Shown here piece by piece: positions 23,058 through 37,700 of a stretch of DNA of 64,000 nucleotides. The stretch is from Phallusia mammillata (Eukaryota; Chordata; Ascidiacea; Phlebobranchia; Ascidiidae). The position numbers and the translations under genes are program-made. Where the stretch lies: contig QLIY01000292.1 in the NCBI GenBank assembly GCA_003260075.1, positions 62,001 through 126,000 on the forward strand. Direction: 5' to 3'. Each line of letters opens with the position of its first letter. The stretch's first letter is position 1. The notes under the pieces are model-generated. The model did no database searches and was not told the origin of the DNA. It saw only the letters and a list, made by a program, of their open reading frames with translations.

Positions 23058-26000
23058 ACGTAAAATACCTACTGAAAGTCGTATCAAACACAAACAAATA
23101 TTTAGTTGTTTCGTAAAATCGACCATTTGTTATTTAATATCCATGTTATGAGATACAATATTCGTTCTGAGGGCTTGCCTTACATGTTGGCCAAAGTTAT
23201 AACAAAACTGGCCTTTAATGCTAGTAAGGACTTCTGTGAGCAAATGGAGCAGTCTGACAGGAGATAGCTTACGCCTACAAAACTGCTTGCGTAGTTTGTC
23301 CGTTTGAATTCGGTATAACGCCCACTGTAAATCTAGTGCACTGTAAGTTATCTAAGTAGTTTGGTTCTGTCTAAAATAATATACACATATGGGATTCATT
23401 GATGTGGCTCATTTGGTGAATACGAAACAAAGAAAGGCTTTGGTTTGTATTTTAATAATAAACTTTCGAGTTTAAGTATTTTTGACTGGTTTGCAACTAA
23501 GAAGAATACGCATAATGCTCGCAGCATTTAGCGACGACGTTTACATTAAACCAACAGTTGTGGTACCAAATGCTTAGATTGTGTTTGAATCTGAATTTGT
23601 TTTGTAGTATGGTGCAATTTGGAATACTTACAACGAGCCTATACACGAGTGTGCAAAATCGAAATGAGTCATAACACTAACTCCAGTATTGTCCATTTTA
23701 AGCTAAAAACTGTTTAGTCCAAAAACACATATTATTTCTGGGATACACACCCAGTAAATGTACGCGAGAAACCTGCAAAACTTTTCAATAATACGTGAAC
23801 AACCAGACGGCCGTGAGTTACACATAAACACTACAATAACGAAAAAGTGTGCGCCTTTCAGCAAAATTCAGCCTTACATGCACAAAACACTCTGTTTCTC
23901 TTTATTATTGATATATGCTGTCACGAACCACTATTTTTTAGAAAAACGTTGGCACACGAAGTCATCAACACATGGTAATAACAAGTTAATTGGCATACGT
24001 CGCCTAAAAGGTTGCCGACCCCTGCATTACACCAAAAAATATAAAACAGGCCTTACCTGCTTCGGTGCATGAACGAGTGGTCGTCTATCATTGCTTGCGT
24101 CCGTTGTAGTCCCAGCAGCAAAGTGTCAGAGTCCATCATTGTGTGGTCGGTCATTCAGTTGCTTATGCAGTGAACAATGCGTCAACACTTGTGCATAATC
24201 GGTTGCACATAAAGAAACGTTTAAACTTTCCTAGCAAAAGGTATGGATGACATAAGCTGTGAGTCAACAGAAAAGTCCAGTGACAAACTTCCGTGCTTTA
24301 ATCACAGTAATATATCGCAGCGTAGTTTGACAAGTGGCGTATACGTTGGCTGTGGCGCAGTTTGCAGACAGTGTAATAGTACTACTCAAATTACAGTCTT
24401 CAAATCAGCTGCTATAGTGCTATACCCTTTTACTTAAACAAGAAGTGTATGCCATATATTTAGGTAGAGGGGGGGGGGGGGTCAAATTACAGTCTTCAAA
24501 TCAGCTGCTATAGTGTTATACCCTTTTACTTAAACAAGAAGTGTATGCCATATATTTAGGTAGATTGATAAGCCAGATATGTCAGACGCTAGATTGATAA
24601 AAAAACAGTTTTCTAATAAGATATACCTGCTGTCAGTTGGAAAATGTTATAGCTTACACAATATGGTTATGGCATTACATTATTCCATAACCTTAACTCT
24701 GCTGCCCCTAGCTGGAAGTACCTTTGTAACACCCTTGTACTAAAAAGCGCTACAATAAAGGTATACCTAACTTGAATTACAGTCTTAACTGCTTGACTTT
24801 TAGAACAAATATATAGCAATAGTAAGTGTGCGATCTTATATTGCACAATCGTCTCAAGTTAAAACTCAAACGATAAAGAGATATAACAACGATGGCGCAA
24901 TTAAAAACCAATCCTACTACACAGGCACTTTAGCTATTTATAGGTTAACACAGCCAGTGAACTGTATCCAATTTCGATCATAATACCAAGTCTGATGACC
25001 AATCCCATCCTTCTGTGCGCTGTACAGTGTAGCTGCCATCTTTGCCAGCGCTTTCACATGACTTGGAATCACTGCGACTGATACTAACTTTTAACTGGCC
25101 ACTAAATCCATTCTACAGCTTTGCTACGCTTTCAAGGGTTAAGAAAGCATGACAATAATGATGTTTTGATATGCGCAGACTACCTAATAAGATTATGTCC
25201 ACAACAGTAACAACAACCACGGTATAGCTTGTCTGTGACGCAGCAGCACATCTGCACAGCAACCTCTAACCTAAGCTAAGTCTATTGACATTTTCCCAGT
25301 TTTACTGTGGTCTATAGGAGTCTGAAAAAGTCATTAAATGTACGATTGCCTGCAGCATGTTGTCTTTAATTATGCAATGAAGCCTGCAGTTAGAGTTTGT
25401 AGCGTTTGTAGCCAACCTGCGGTCTGCGAGACTCCGGCTAAAATCACTGCTCCATTCAACACACCATAACATATTACTAGGCGTAATACAGAAGCACACA
25501 GGTCTGTTCATATAACGGATACTATACTTGACGTCATAGCGCACTGAGTTGGTGGTGGTGACGATTGCAGCAAGGTCTGTAGTCGCTCGCACCTTTCATG
25601 CTGCTCAAGCCCTAAAATATTTATGCGAAATTCTTTGGCTCTCGCTGCTAGAAAATGTTTAATTTATAGCGGTGTGAAATTACCTCAACACTAGCAAAGC
25701 TGAAAGCGAAAACACAGACCGCCAAATAATAACACTGTCTCTCTGTGTCTATTGTGTTGATATAATTGAAGGGAATATTGTATAGCGTAAACTGGAAAAT
25801 CAGTTTCCTCTATTGTCATGTGTAACTATTGTTTGCAGGCCTACGCGTCGCCGCAAAAAAACGTCAGTGTCAACATGTTAAATGGAGCTGACGGTTTTAT
25901 ATGTGATTCAATACGATCAATGTATTGGGTTCGATTTTCTATTTGACGCACTGCTGGAGAAAACGAAATATATCGATGCCTCAAAGTGTTAGAGTCGCAA

Positions 26001-26262
26001 CCGAAGTATGTGTTATAATTTATTTTCTTTGTGTTTTCCAGTCGCATTAAAAATTAAAATGGTCGCCAACTGGACTGTACATTCCTAACTGCAATCTTTG
26101 CAAAAATCAACACTCTCAATAAAACCATACACTTCACATTCTGTACTTAACACTGGTTTGACACTACATTTACTGATAACACTGCGTTCACAGATGCCCT
26201 ACAGACCCTGTTTCAAATTTCAAATTCAATTAGCAACGATCCCATATCTCATTGGGCTTGAA

Positions 26263-26413
26263 TTAACCAATCGATTTTGCTTTATTCTGCGGCATGTGGG
26301 TGTTCCCAACTACAGCCGTTCCGTCCATAATGCCTGCTATCATTTGCTCGTACTTTTCTGGCTTTCTGTTCTTCATCTCTTTCATACGCTGGTCCTTGAT
26401 GGTGAACAACGAC
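26263..26413 (-). CDS. Polycystin exon 34: C-terminal tail and stop
   Basis: Reads SLFTIKDQRMKEMKNRKPEK then YEQMIAGIMDGTAVVGNTHM and stops at TAA. Short cytoplasmic tail without an obvious long coiled coil. No clear AATAAA seen just downstream. Confidence 0.85.
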
Positions 26414-29400
26414 CTGTAGCACACACGCATTACAGTCTTGTAAAATTCTCAAAAAGCGCAACTTTGCTTCTCTAAACTAGCCAAAAAACGGACACCTACA
26501 AAGTTCAAAACCAGCCTATTTTAACTGCATACTAACTGCTTGCAAAGACGCATACATGCTAATATCCAAGTATATCAGTTTTTGAACAATTAACTTGCAC
26601 AAAAAGCGCAACCCGCGACTCGACTTCAAAATACAGCCCAATTGGGCTACTAAAGCGCAACCTTGGCAACTATGCGCGAATGCCTGAGAGTTTTTGTTTG
26701 GGTCGTTCCAGACATGGGTGAATGAAACGGTGGTGGTTTCACGCCGGGTACGCATCGACCACCACTCCTGCCGCACCTTACGCTAAGTGTTTCAGGACAA
26801 TGTCACCTGCTACATTTCATTCTAAAGGCTCTACTACCGTGTTTAAACAGCGGCTCTGTCGGTTTATACACAAACTGTCTAACAAAAAGTAAACGTCCTG
26901 TAGACCTCTGAAACTTTGGATAAATGTTCCCTCTACTCTGCTCGCTTAGGTACTATATTCGCCTGCTCTAAGCGCATAAGAAAACTTACGCCTGTTCTTA
27001 AAGTGGTGTGTGGCCACAGCGTGCACATCTAATGTTGCCCATAGTGGTCATCAAGTGGCTGAGGTAGCTTATGTGGCTAACCAGACACATACAAATACAT
27101 GCTGCACATTAACTGGTGTGTAGCTACGGTGTTCACATCTAATGTTGCTCACAGTGGTCCTCAGAGGGAGCTTACGTGTATGTCAGGATACAAGAAAATT
27201 GGTTATTTTGGCAATTGACATTTTATTCCTCCTGCCATAAGAAATAGCCTATAAAACATTTGTTTGCAACCCACTATACAACCGTCTACTTCGACATCCA
27301 CGCCATGACTAAGACTTTTTATGGTTGGTTAAATCTGCAATTTTACGTGTCGTTTCTGTGTATACAGTCACTAAAAATATTCTCAAGAGTCAAAATTGAC
27401 TCAAATTTGATCCCTAAACTTAAACTTCGGGTTAAAAAGACTCTAGTACCTTAGCTGCTTTCTGCCGAACGATATCACGTTGTCGGTTGTAATCTCGTCT
27501 CTCAGCAACAGCTTGCTTTCCCGGTAGCAATTCTCAAGAATAGTGGCATAAAAGTTGACGAACAACTTGTTAAACAATGCGAAGAAGACGAGGAGGTAGT
27601 ACCAGCCCTGGATGGGGTAATTTTCTAACAGGCTGGTCGACGTGAAGGCCTCCATAGAGTAAGCAAGTACCTGAGTTAAATTGATTTGATGTGGTAAAAG
27701 AAATTGTATAGGCTTGTGTAAAGAAGGGGGCGTGAACAACCGCTAGGGGCGTGGCTTTTCCTTTTTAGTTGGTTTAAAAGTGCAGTAAACCTTGGTTAAT
27801 CCGGACCCGTTTGGACCAAAAAATTGTCCGGATTAGGCGAAGATCCGGGTTAACCGATGTCGATTAGTTAAAGCCTTACCACATTACAAATCATTTGTAC
27901 CTCGAGTTTTGTCGAATTCGGTGAATATTCGACTAAACGAGTCCGATTTAAGCGAGGTTTTATATGTGGTAGGGTAAAGATAGAGTGGAATGCCGGTAAG
28001 CTTAGATTCAAGGGTGCGGTTGGCGCGTTAAGAAATTGAGACCCGACAGGGGGGGGGGGTGGAATACCGGTAAGTTTAGATTCAAGGGTGCGGTTGGCGC
28101 GTTAAGAAATTGAGACCCGACAGACATCTATATGTAGTCAAGTGACTCTTAAACAAACCACGTGTGTGCTGTGAAAGGTTGAACAGCAACTGTTCGAATT
28201 GTATTACATTTTTGCCGGTTGGTTTAATAAAAACGTTTGAGCCAATTTGTTACCGTTCTTTGAAGCATGAAAATGATCACTTGCTGTTACCAGTTGTTTA
28301 AAATGTAAAAAGACATTATATCCGCACAATTAAAATCAACCTAAATTGATTTTGATCAACGATTCGCGCCGAGTTTAAACAAATCCAGGTGGCTGTCCAC
28401 CTCATAAACCATCTAATACCTTTAATTGTCTGCTGAAGAAGTATAAACTCAATAAAAATCTCTCCTTTTAAGCATTTTAATACTGCTTCAAACCTATGGC
28501 TAAGACTACGAAAATTCGCCTAATCCAATATTCTTAAACGTATAAACTCCACAGCCTGGCCTCTACAATAGCACTTAAAAATCCGCAACTTACTGATTGC
28601 ATTGTACGTAATGATGGGGGGGGGGGACTGAAGAAGTATAAACTGAATAAAAATATCTCCTTTTAAGCATTTTAATACTGCTTCAAACCTATGACTAAGA
28701 CTACGAAAATTCGCCGAAACCAATATTCTTAAGCGTAAAAACTCCACAGCCTGGCCTCTACACTAGCACTTAAAAATCCGCAACTTACTGATTGCATTGT
28801 ACGTAATGATGAACCAAAATCGGCTGTCTCCGAAAACAGAATCAAACCTACACATATGAGAAAAACTTACGCAAGTAGCAGTAACACAACTTCAATAAGC
28901 TATATTGTCCCATAGGGGCTATAGTCCCGCTGGAATATATCATTTTGTTAGCCAACAATTCCATTTTCAAACTCTCAGGAGAGTTCAAATATATAGACAC
29001 CTCGTATTTTTGAGGTTTAGCGAAGTAACATATCGATGCGTTGATAATAAAACTAACACAGTCGTCCTGCTTACACGTAGGCAATTTATACCATAGGGAT
29101 TTGGTATTCTCTGATTGGCTTTGGGCCTAATCAACTTACGCTTCGTGCGGTAATGAAATTGACGCCTTAGCTTAATGGTTCCCAACCTTTTTTTCATAGA
29201 ACATATAAAAACATGTATACACATCACGCTTTTACTTGCTTGGAAAATCTGTTTTGAAATATTTTTACGCTAGTAAGTGTGGTATACTTGGCGCATAAGG
29301 TTCAGTAGTTTTCAATTATCAACAATATTAAGCACGTTAATGAAATATTACAATATTTGTCTGAGTATGAGGAGATTAAACAACTTACCAACATGACAGA

Positions 29401-32400
29401 ATGCACAGTAGAGGAATAGAATGTACATGAGGTGACCGTATACTTCGGTTTGTGCTCTTCGTAAAGTGGTGTGCAAAAGTTGAAACTGGTGGTGGCCTCC
29501 CATAATCTAAAATTTAATACAACGCAGTGATATTATAGCAGGTGCGACCATCAGTAACGACCCCTTTAATTCGTTCCCCTTTTTACTACATGTGGTAGAC
29601 GAAATCAAAACAATTAATGTGCTCAAGAAGCATTTGTTTTATTGGGAACTATAGTCCATACCCCAACAGCTTGGTCAAATTTTTACATATGTCAGCTAAA
29701 TTAAAATGTATGTGTGCTGCCTCCATATTTGCCAAAAAAACAGGTAAGTAGCTCTGATTTGGAGTTTAGACTAGCGCTATTTAACTATGCAGAAAATCCA
29801 GTAGCAAAAGCTAAAATTACACAATAATGGATGTACTTATTGTTAAAGAATCCAGCCAATAAATGATAAGCTGCAGACAGTTCCACCTATTATGTCTCAT
29901 CATTGCAGCTGGTGACAAGAGATCGGCCGTATTGGCTAGTGTAGCCATCCAACGTATGCACTGCGTATGAAAAGAGCAGCAGACCCTTGTAAAATGAGTA
30001 GAGATGACTTACCTTTATGGTATACGCCATAGTTAGAAACACACAACACGAAAGAAGACATCTGGTGACGTAATCAAGTTGTGCAGCCATGCGAAACAGT
30101 TGAAAGGAGTCGGAATCAGTGAAATGTGCCTGAAGAGCGTGGTCCGTATATGATGCTCTAGAAAAAACGAAATGTCGCTATTTCCATTTAAATCACAGTA
30201 CGCCAGGCCCATTAAAGGCGTCATACCGATTCAGTGATTTATATATGAGTATGCCGTGATCGCTGGTCTGCATGAACTGATCCCAGTTATGAATTTATGT
30301 TCATCTATTTCCATTTAGTTATGAATAGCAAAATTCGCCCCAATGAAATACAGTTACTTCAAACATGACCATATTTTTTTAGGGAATATGCGTCTCTCTT
30401 TCTGGCAACTTTAATTGGTAACACATATGTGTCTGTAGGCTAGTGGTTCGTCAACCTTCATCAACAAATTCCTCACTTGACAATTCAAAATATTTTTATT
30501 CCTCCCCAATATACTACATGGTAGATGGCAAACCATACAAAAATAATTTAAAATTTGGGCATTTTATCAACTTCATAGGTTATATTCCCAGAGCTTAAGT
30601 GTCTATTTAGGGGGGGGGGAGTAGATGGCAAACCACACAAAAATAATTTAAAATTTGGGCATTTTATCAACTTCACAGGTTATATTCCCAGAGCTTAAGT
30701 GTCTATCTACAAACCACATGTAAAAATTAAAGTAAATTTCCCTCTTTAAGTTTACAATTTCTCCATTGGGAGGAATTCCGGGGGGGGGGCATGCAAAAAT
30801 TATGTAAATTTCCCTCTTTAAGTTTACAATTTCTCCATTGGGAGGAATTCCTCGCCGGTTGCAAATCACTGCTGTAGGCTATTAGCTGTTAAGTTTATTT
30901 TGCGTTTTCATATCTCTAAAAGCAAGTAACGTATTTTCAACTTCATACAGCCCAATTTGTAAACGTGATTTATTCCAAAATTCAAGAAAATTTTAATTCA
31001 CATATTGTTTATTTGCATCTTTAGCTTCATGAGGGATAAACTGGCCTCCAAAATGTGCATATTGGCAAATAGCCTCACCGTGATAGAAACGTCACAACTG
31101 CCGCTACTGACGTCATCAGTGTTGTGACGTGGAGACAATTCCACAAGCTGTGAAAGAACGCCCATCGCCGCTCAGTAACCTTGCTCGCTATCTCCACCAA
31201 GTGATAGAAAACCATGATCAAAATTCCGTAGAGACACAAAGTTGCTATCACATCTGATGGAGATCTGCAAATTTTTTTTTAATTCTAAACATAGTAGATA
31301 TCTTTAAGAGTTGCCGAATCCAAATCGTTTTTGAGAAGCCCGTTTAGGCCCGAAAGTTTGATTGACAGGGGGGGGGGTTTTTTTTTTAATTCTAAACATA
31401 GTAGATATCTTAAGAGTTGCCGAATCCAAATCGTTTTTGAGAAGCCTGTTTAGGCCCGAAAGTTTGATTGACAGGCCTATTCATTGAAGCCTCAGTAAAG
31501 ATGACAAATCGTTTGCGCTCATATCGATTTTTTTTCACCAAAAGTCAACTACCATAATATAGTTGCAAATTTATTTCTTCTATCAATTTTTGCGTTTACA
31601 ATCAGAAAAAGTACAACGAAACCTAAAAACTAGCTTCTTAATGTGCCTTAAGCCCTAAACACTTTAAAAACCAGTGTATATAAGTCTACAGTTTGATGTA
31701 AATCTCCCAGCTATTTCTTATACTCACTGAATATGGTGACTTCGCATCAACGAGACGACCGATCTCGTGTACACACTCCCTATGTTGTTGATTTCTATGG
31801 CCAGACTGATGACGCAGTAGGTTCGATGAGCTACGTTGTATGCGACCGTTTCAAACATCACGAGTCTGTTACAGTAAAGTACATGTTAGTTAAGTCGGGT
31901 ACTTGAAAAATCTGAAAGTTTACTCTAGACGGCACTCTATTTTCAGACCATTTTAAGTTTGTTGGGTTTACAAGTGCTTAAAAATTTAGGTATTAAATTG
32001 CTACAACCCAAGAGTGTAGGGTACATGCTAAACAACGAAACTGTTAACTTACACGACTACCGTATTTTACTCGATTGTAAGCCGCATGGTGTGATGGTAG
32101 ATAATATTGCTTCGGGGGGGGGGGCTGAGCGAAGAGTGTAGGGTACATGCTAAACAACGAAACTGTTAACTTACACGATTACCGTATTTACTCGATTGTA
32201 AGCCGCATGGTGTGATGGTAGATAATATTGCTTCATAATACTTGCAATTTCATAAGAACGTATATTGGCCTGTAAAGCCAACATGCGAAAAAAAATGAAT
32301 GGAAATATAACAAAAGCAGGAATGTGGAAATAATATCGACATAACATTCAAATGTAAGCCGTCCTCCAATGCAAGTCGCACAAATTGTAACGTAAAAAAC

Positions 32401-34685
32401 TTTATAAACCGCGGCTAACTATAAACAAATACTGCATACACTTCTTTTTCAACAGTTCATCAAATGCGCTAACGGGATCGCGAAAGACGTTGTTTACATA
32501 TTATTGAATGACCGAATAACCAGTAATAACCAAAGTAACAAAACAAAACTCAATAATTAGTTTAAAAAAGCCCTTGCCTTGTGTGTTGGTCAATCCATTT
32601 TCGTCTCCTCAGAGCTGCGGGGGGGGGGGTTCGCGAAAAAAGTTGTTTACATATTATTGGATGACCGAATAACCAGTAATAACCAAAGTAACAAAACAAA
32701 ACTCAATAATTAGTTAAAGCCTTGCCTTGTGTGTTGGTCAATCCATTTTCGTCTCCTCAGAGCTGCGGTAAATTTAGTAACAGCGCTCTTGTTTTTTGGC
32801 AAATCGACGTAATAACCGCCGGGATCATATAAAGCGAACTCGCCGATGTAATCACTCAACCATGACGATGACTCAAACTTGTATCTCCAAATGCTACGCA
32901 GAGAATATTAAATTATTGAATATTAGCCAAAAATGTCGGAAAATGAGCAATGTTGATGGTTATTTAAAGCTAAAATGATCCGATTCTAACATTAAAAAAC
33001 AGAAGCAAGACCCGGGTAGACTACTTTCGTGGGATAGATTTTTCTAGCCTATGCTTTGCCGTATTGGAAATGCTTGGGAGACCGGATTGTCCATTAACTA
33101 AAAATGCTGCACAGGGAATATAAACTCAGTGTAAATTGGCCAAAATTAACTTAAAAAGTTGTTTTGCAGATCACTACGCACTAGCTAAAAGTATGTTAAC
33201 ACTTCCGAAAGTCTAAATTGTTTCTGATTTTGGCTTTGCAAAACATGTGTGCGAAACGGCTATTGAGTCATAGAAAGCAACGACACTCTCATCACAAATA
33301 AGACTTATGTCTGGAATACAGGTGCAACCTGCGGCTCATAGGCCAAACACGACCTATTAAATAAAGGCTGTGCGGCCCGCGAAGACGTTTGTATTTTAAA
33401 TAAAGTGTGACCACCTACACTGTTTCAATGCAGTGTTAGCAATAGAGTAAATTTCTTATTGTTTGTTTCTGAGCAGTTCAATGCTCCGGGCTATTGTTCT
33501 GTGTCCTTATACTTTAATACGGTCAAAATCACTTGCGGATTTTACTGGTGGTTGTTAACTTAATATAGGCGTGTTTGGTTTGCAACGAAGTCAACTTGTG
33601 TTATGTTAAGATTTAGGGTGTATCTGTAAACCCATTGTATTTGGCCCGGTGATAAATGTTACACACCTCTAGCTTATACCATTCACATCATACAATGTAA
33701 ATAAAGCACCTAGTTGGGGTTGCCCTAACCCTGCCAGAACCCGAGTACTCGGTACCGATTATCGCGGTTTTTAAGCAGTTGCACAAACTGACCCGAGCTT
33801 AAATTTGCATTTCATGTATGCTAACATATCAAACTAGTGTTCGAAAGGATATCTAAGCACAAAAATGACTGTTTTTAAAATGCGTTAGATGGTGAAAAAA
33901 CGTGTACTATGGCCTGTACAGCTTTATACGCCGCTGGTGACGTAAGGGACCTTGGAAAGCTACATAACTAGTGTGGAATTGGAATTGTGACGTCACAATG
34001 CACCGAGCATTAACATGAGATGCTCGGTGTTTGACCAAACAGATCATTTTGCAGTTTTGGCCTATTCCGAGTACCTACCAAAGCCAGAAAACTAATTAGT
34101 TTGATAATGGTAAATACTCGTTCCAGACCTAAAATTTCACCACGTTTATAACACTCAGTACAACTTGTGAAAAGTTACTTGGAAGTGTCTGCAGGTTCGT
34201 TTGAAGTCAATGGCTGGTTCCAATCTTGCTTGTACGACATTTTGTCTTCTGAAGTTGTATCAAAATCCACTTCGCATTTTTGGTTGCCCAACTTCCAGTG
34301 TTTGATGCTTCCTGCGTGTTTGCAAGTTGTACCTGAGAATCAAACATCTTATATGACATGTTGTTTAAAGCTCTTGAAGTTTTCTAGGAAAAAACTTTAT
34401 GGCTAAGTTACTGCTCTGCGAATAAGGTACATAGTAAAAGCAAACGAACCATGTAGTGATAAAATCTGGTTGATAACGAACAAATGATAAAATGGCGATA
34501 TTATTTAGCTGTGTAATAGACCAAATGCCAAACGAGACCGATTTGAATGCTGTATTCAGACTAGAATAGAAAACACTGGAGTTATTTATTTCGACAAAAT
34601 AGAATGAAATATGAAGACAGTACACACTTTTTCGAGCTACGAGGTCTCACCGGTACAGCTGGTAACAAGACATCGGCCGTATAGG

Positions 34686-34756
<71 letters not shown>

Positions 34757-37700
34757 GGAGCCAACTAAAAAGTTATGCCTCATCGAAACAATAATGTGCA
34801 TTGTGTGCAGCTTATTATCATCTTATTAGGTACTGGTCCCAAAATGCCAACACTGTTTGGTGACACCTTGGAACAATACAAGTGGCAACAAATAGATACA
34901 GCGGCAACCAAGTTTAAAACCAGTATACTATCAGAGCTAGTTATTCTCTACAATCATAAATATTTCATCATTTAAAAAAAATCCATTTAACAGCTTCATA
35001 CAATGACAAGGGTTTGATTGAATGCAGGTTACAAAATACCGCCCAAAGTTACCACATTTTTTAAAACTTTTTCACCTTTGACGACTCGTTTTTGTCGCAA
35101 ACGTGGGGTTGCAATGAGAAGAAACTGCTCATCCGTGAAGTATCTCACGTGACCGCCAACAAAAATGTCGCCCAATGAAACGTCGATCCAACTATAAATG
35201 TCGTCGCGGGCAGCGATCTGATAAAATACAACGATGCATAAAAGAACAAAATTAAAAGTGCACTTGTTTCAAATTGTCTCTTGTCGTTAAGTTGTATATA
35301 CTTTGAACGTGATAAAATACGTGTATTACTGTCATCGTTTAAAAGCGGATTTTTGGTAGTCCAGTTTATCGAATAAAAACACGTCATATAATTTGGGGCA
35401 CTTAAATTACCAGTAAAACATTTGAAAGACAACCTATGTATTTGTTTTACTTACAGTGTTTTGATAGTTCCACGTTTATAAGCTATAAGACTCACAATAA
35501 ACAATAAAAAATGCGTACAGTTATTTACAGACCTGGCCCAAATCTCCTTGCAACATAGATTCTACTGCTCTGCCGAAATCAAAAAGATCCTTTCCTCTTT
35601 GACCAAATGAAGCGCCCAGTAGCAAGGTAAGGTATACAATGTGGATGGCTACCGTCTGAAATAATAATTTTATTAAAATGGCTGCCTCAGTGACACCAGT
35701 AAGGCAATTTTAATCAATTGTTAGTGTTTATTTCACGTTAATGCTCGGTGTTTGGCCGAGCACGCTTAATGCATTATGACGTCACAAACGTTCCCTAATC
35801 CATAATACATTTTTAAGGTCCCTTACGTCAACAGCGATTAAACTGTAGGGGCCCCAGAAGTACACCTTTTCCACCATTTAACGCATTTGAAAAACACATT
35901 TAACGCATTTTTTTCTTGGATATCCTTATGGACACTAGTTTCGTATGATAGCGGGGCATGAATGTGCAAGTTTAGAGCTTGGGTCAGTCTGTGTAACTGC
36001 TCGGCCGAGCACCGAGGGGGGGGGGTTTTTCTTGGATATCCTTAGGGACACTAGTTTCGTATGATAGCGGGGCATGAATGTGTAAGTTTAGAGCTTGGGT
36101 CAGTCTGTGTAACTGCTCGGCCGAGCACCGAGCATCAAAAACAGTAATACTCGGTAGCAACCTCAGTTTTTCGCCTAATCTTGCTCACCTTAATCCTTCT
36201 CTTGACCTGCCTCTCCCTGTTCCTTGCCTCTTCCCCCTCCCGGATCAGTTTCACAGTTGGAGGACGATAAACAGAATTCCTGGATCTTTCCTCATCTAGA
36301 AGCAGTTGCTTTGAGAGAGAATGCTTATCGTCCCGTAAAACCGCTGCATCACAATAAAAAATAAAAGTTTGGTGACTCTACCAAGCAGTTTTTTTCCTTA
36401 TGCATAATCCCGCGTGACTAAGTGTTGTAGACCGTCTTGCCTTACTCTCTTTAAAAAGTTGCTTTACAAACACCCATTAAACAACACTAAACGTAGGTCG
36501 GACCAGAGTTGCAAGCGGGCCCGAAATTTGAGAACCAAACCCGAAAGTATAAGCCCGAAACCCGGCCCGAATCCGAATCGTTTATAAAAAGCCCTGATTG
36601 GCAGGCTTATGGTAAAAAATACATACACATCATTGAACAATATTAGATATTGGCTAAAACAGGACGTTTAGGGATTGTTTGGCATCAGGTTAACTGCATC
36701 AAATAGCTGCTTTGCTAGGTAATTTTACTTTTTTTAAACTGAGGACACAGAATGCGAAACCAGGCCTGAATCAAGCCCGTTTGTTAAAATATCCTAACCC
36801 AAACCCGACCTGACTTATAACTCTGCGCCAGATATAAGGAACACTATATGGCTGAACTATCATCGCCGCTATGTGGATCACGTTATTGCAATAAACAGTA
36901 CCATATTTTATTTGTACTGATAGGTAATATTCGCTTGCACAAAAAATCGTTTTTTCAAGTACTACTTATATTTCCTTTACAGTGTAACTTACCAGGCTCC
37001 AAATCCGCCGAAAACCAATCCTTTATATCAACTTCACGTTTCAAGCAAACACTGATGAATGCGAACAGCAAAACTTTGAAAGTCTCCAACACAAATATTG
37101 TTTCAAGGACGCCGCAAAGAACAGACACAAGCCTGACAAAAAATAAGAAACACTTAGGGGGGGGGGAGGGCGACGGTTTGGGATTTTGAATGCGATGCAA
37201 TTAAACGGATTATGCGATTAACCGGTATGCGATTAACCGGATTCGTCTGTATTCGCTTGCACAAAAAATCGTTTTTTCAATTACTACTTATATTTCCTTT
37301 ATAGTGGAACTTACCAGGCTCCAAATCCGCCGAAAACCAATCCTTTATATCAACTGGGGGGGGGGTACAGAATAGGTGATTGTCTGCAAATTGCAAACAC
37401 GTTTTTACTTTTCTAAATTTAGTTTGAAAAATCGACAGTTCTTTGGGTTAAAAGATAGGGTCCGCAAACGCACAAAACAGACGAATGCGGTTAATCGCAT
37501 AAGGACATAACCTACTTTTTAAGCTTGTTTGTGCATTTAACCGGATTGTACAAGTATAACAAACAGGCTACGGTGGGGATTTACCTTAACTATGCAATTA
37601 AACGGAATTATGCTATTACCAGCACGTGATTAAACGGATTCGTCTGTAATGCATTTTCTGCATTTTTATAGATTAAAAAAAGAACTAAAAGTGTTACAAC

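Larger units (their letters stand above)
14533..26262. other. Intergenic region without recognisable genes
   Basis: Lies between the polycystin stop and the KCNT start codon. Open frames here are short, lack family resemblance and often cross poly-G runs. It holds a hAT element with target duplication (20998-21568), tRNA-type SINE heads (about 22010-22070 and 22985-23057), a partial copy of the GTGTAGCTGCAGCGCG repeat (about 22250-22400), and paired duplications around poly-G at about 15256, 15626, 15983, 16910, 18569, 19992, 22807 and 24469. Non-coding exons or enhancers of KCNT cannot be excluded. Confidence 0.6.

Noticed and set aside
25302-25592. 96-residue minus-strand open frame downstream of the polycystin gene
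   Set aside because: No recognisable motif or matching splice context; length is within chance for this region.
34582-34829. Open frames of poly-proline (minus) and poly-glycine (plus)
   Set aside because: They exist only because of the 69-nt poly-G run.
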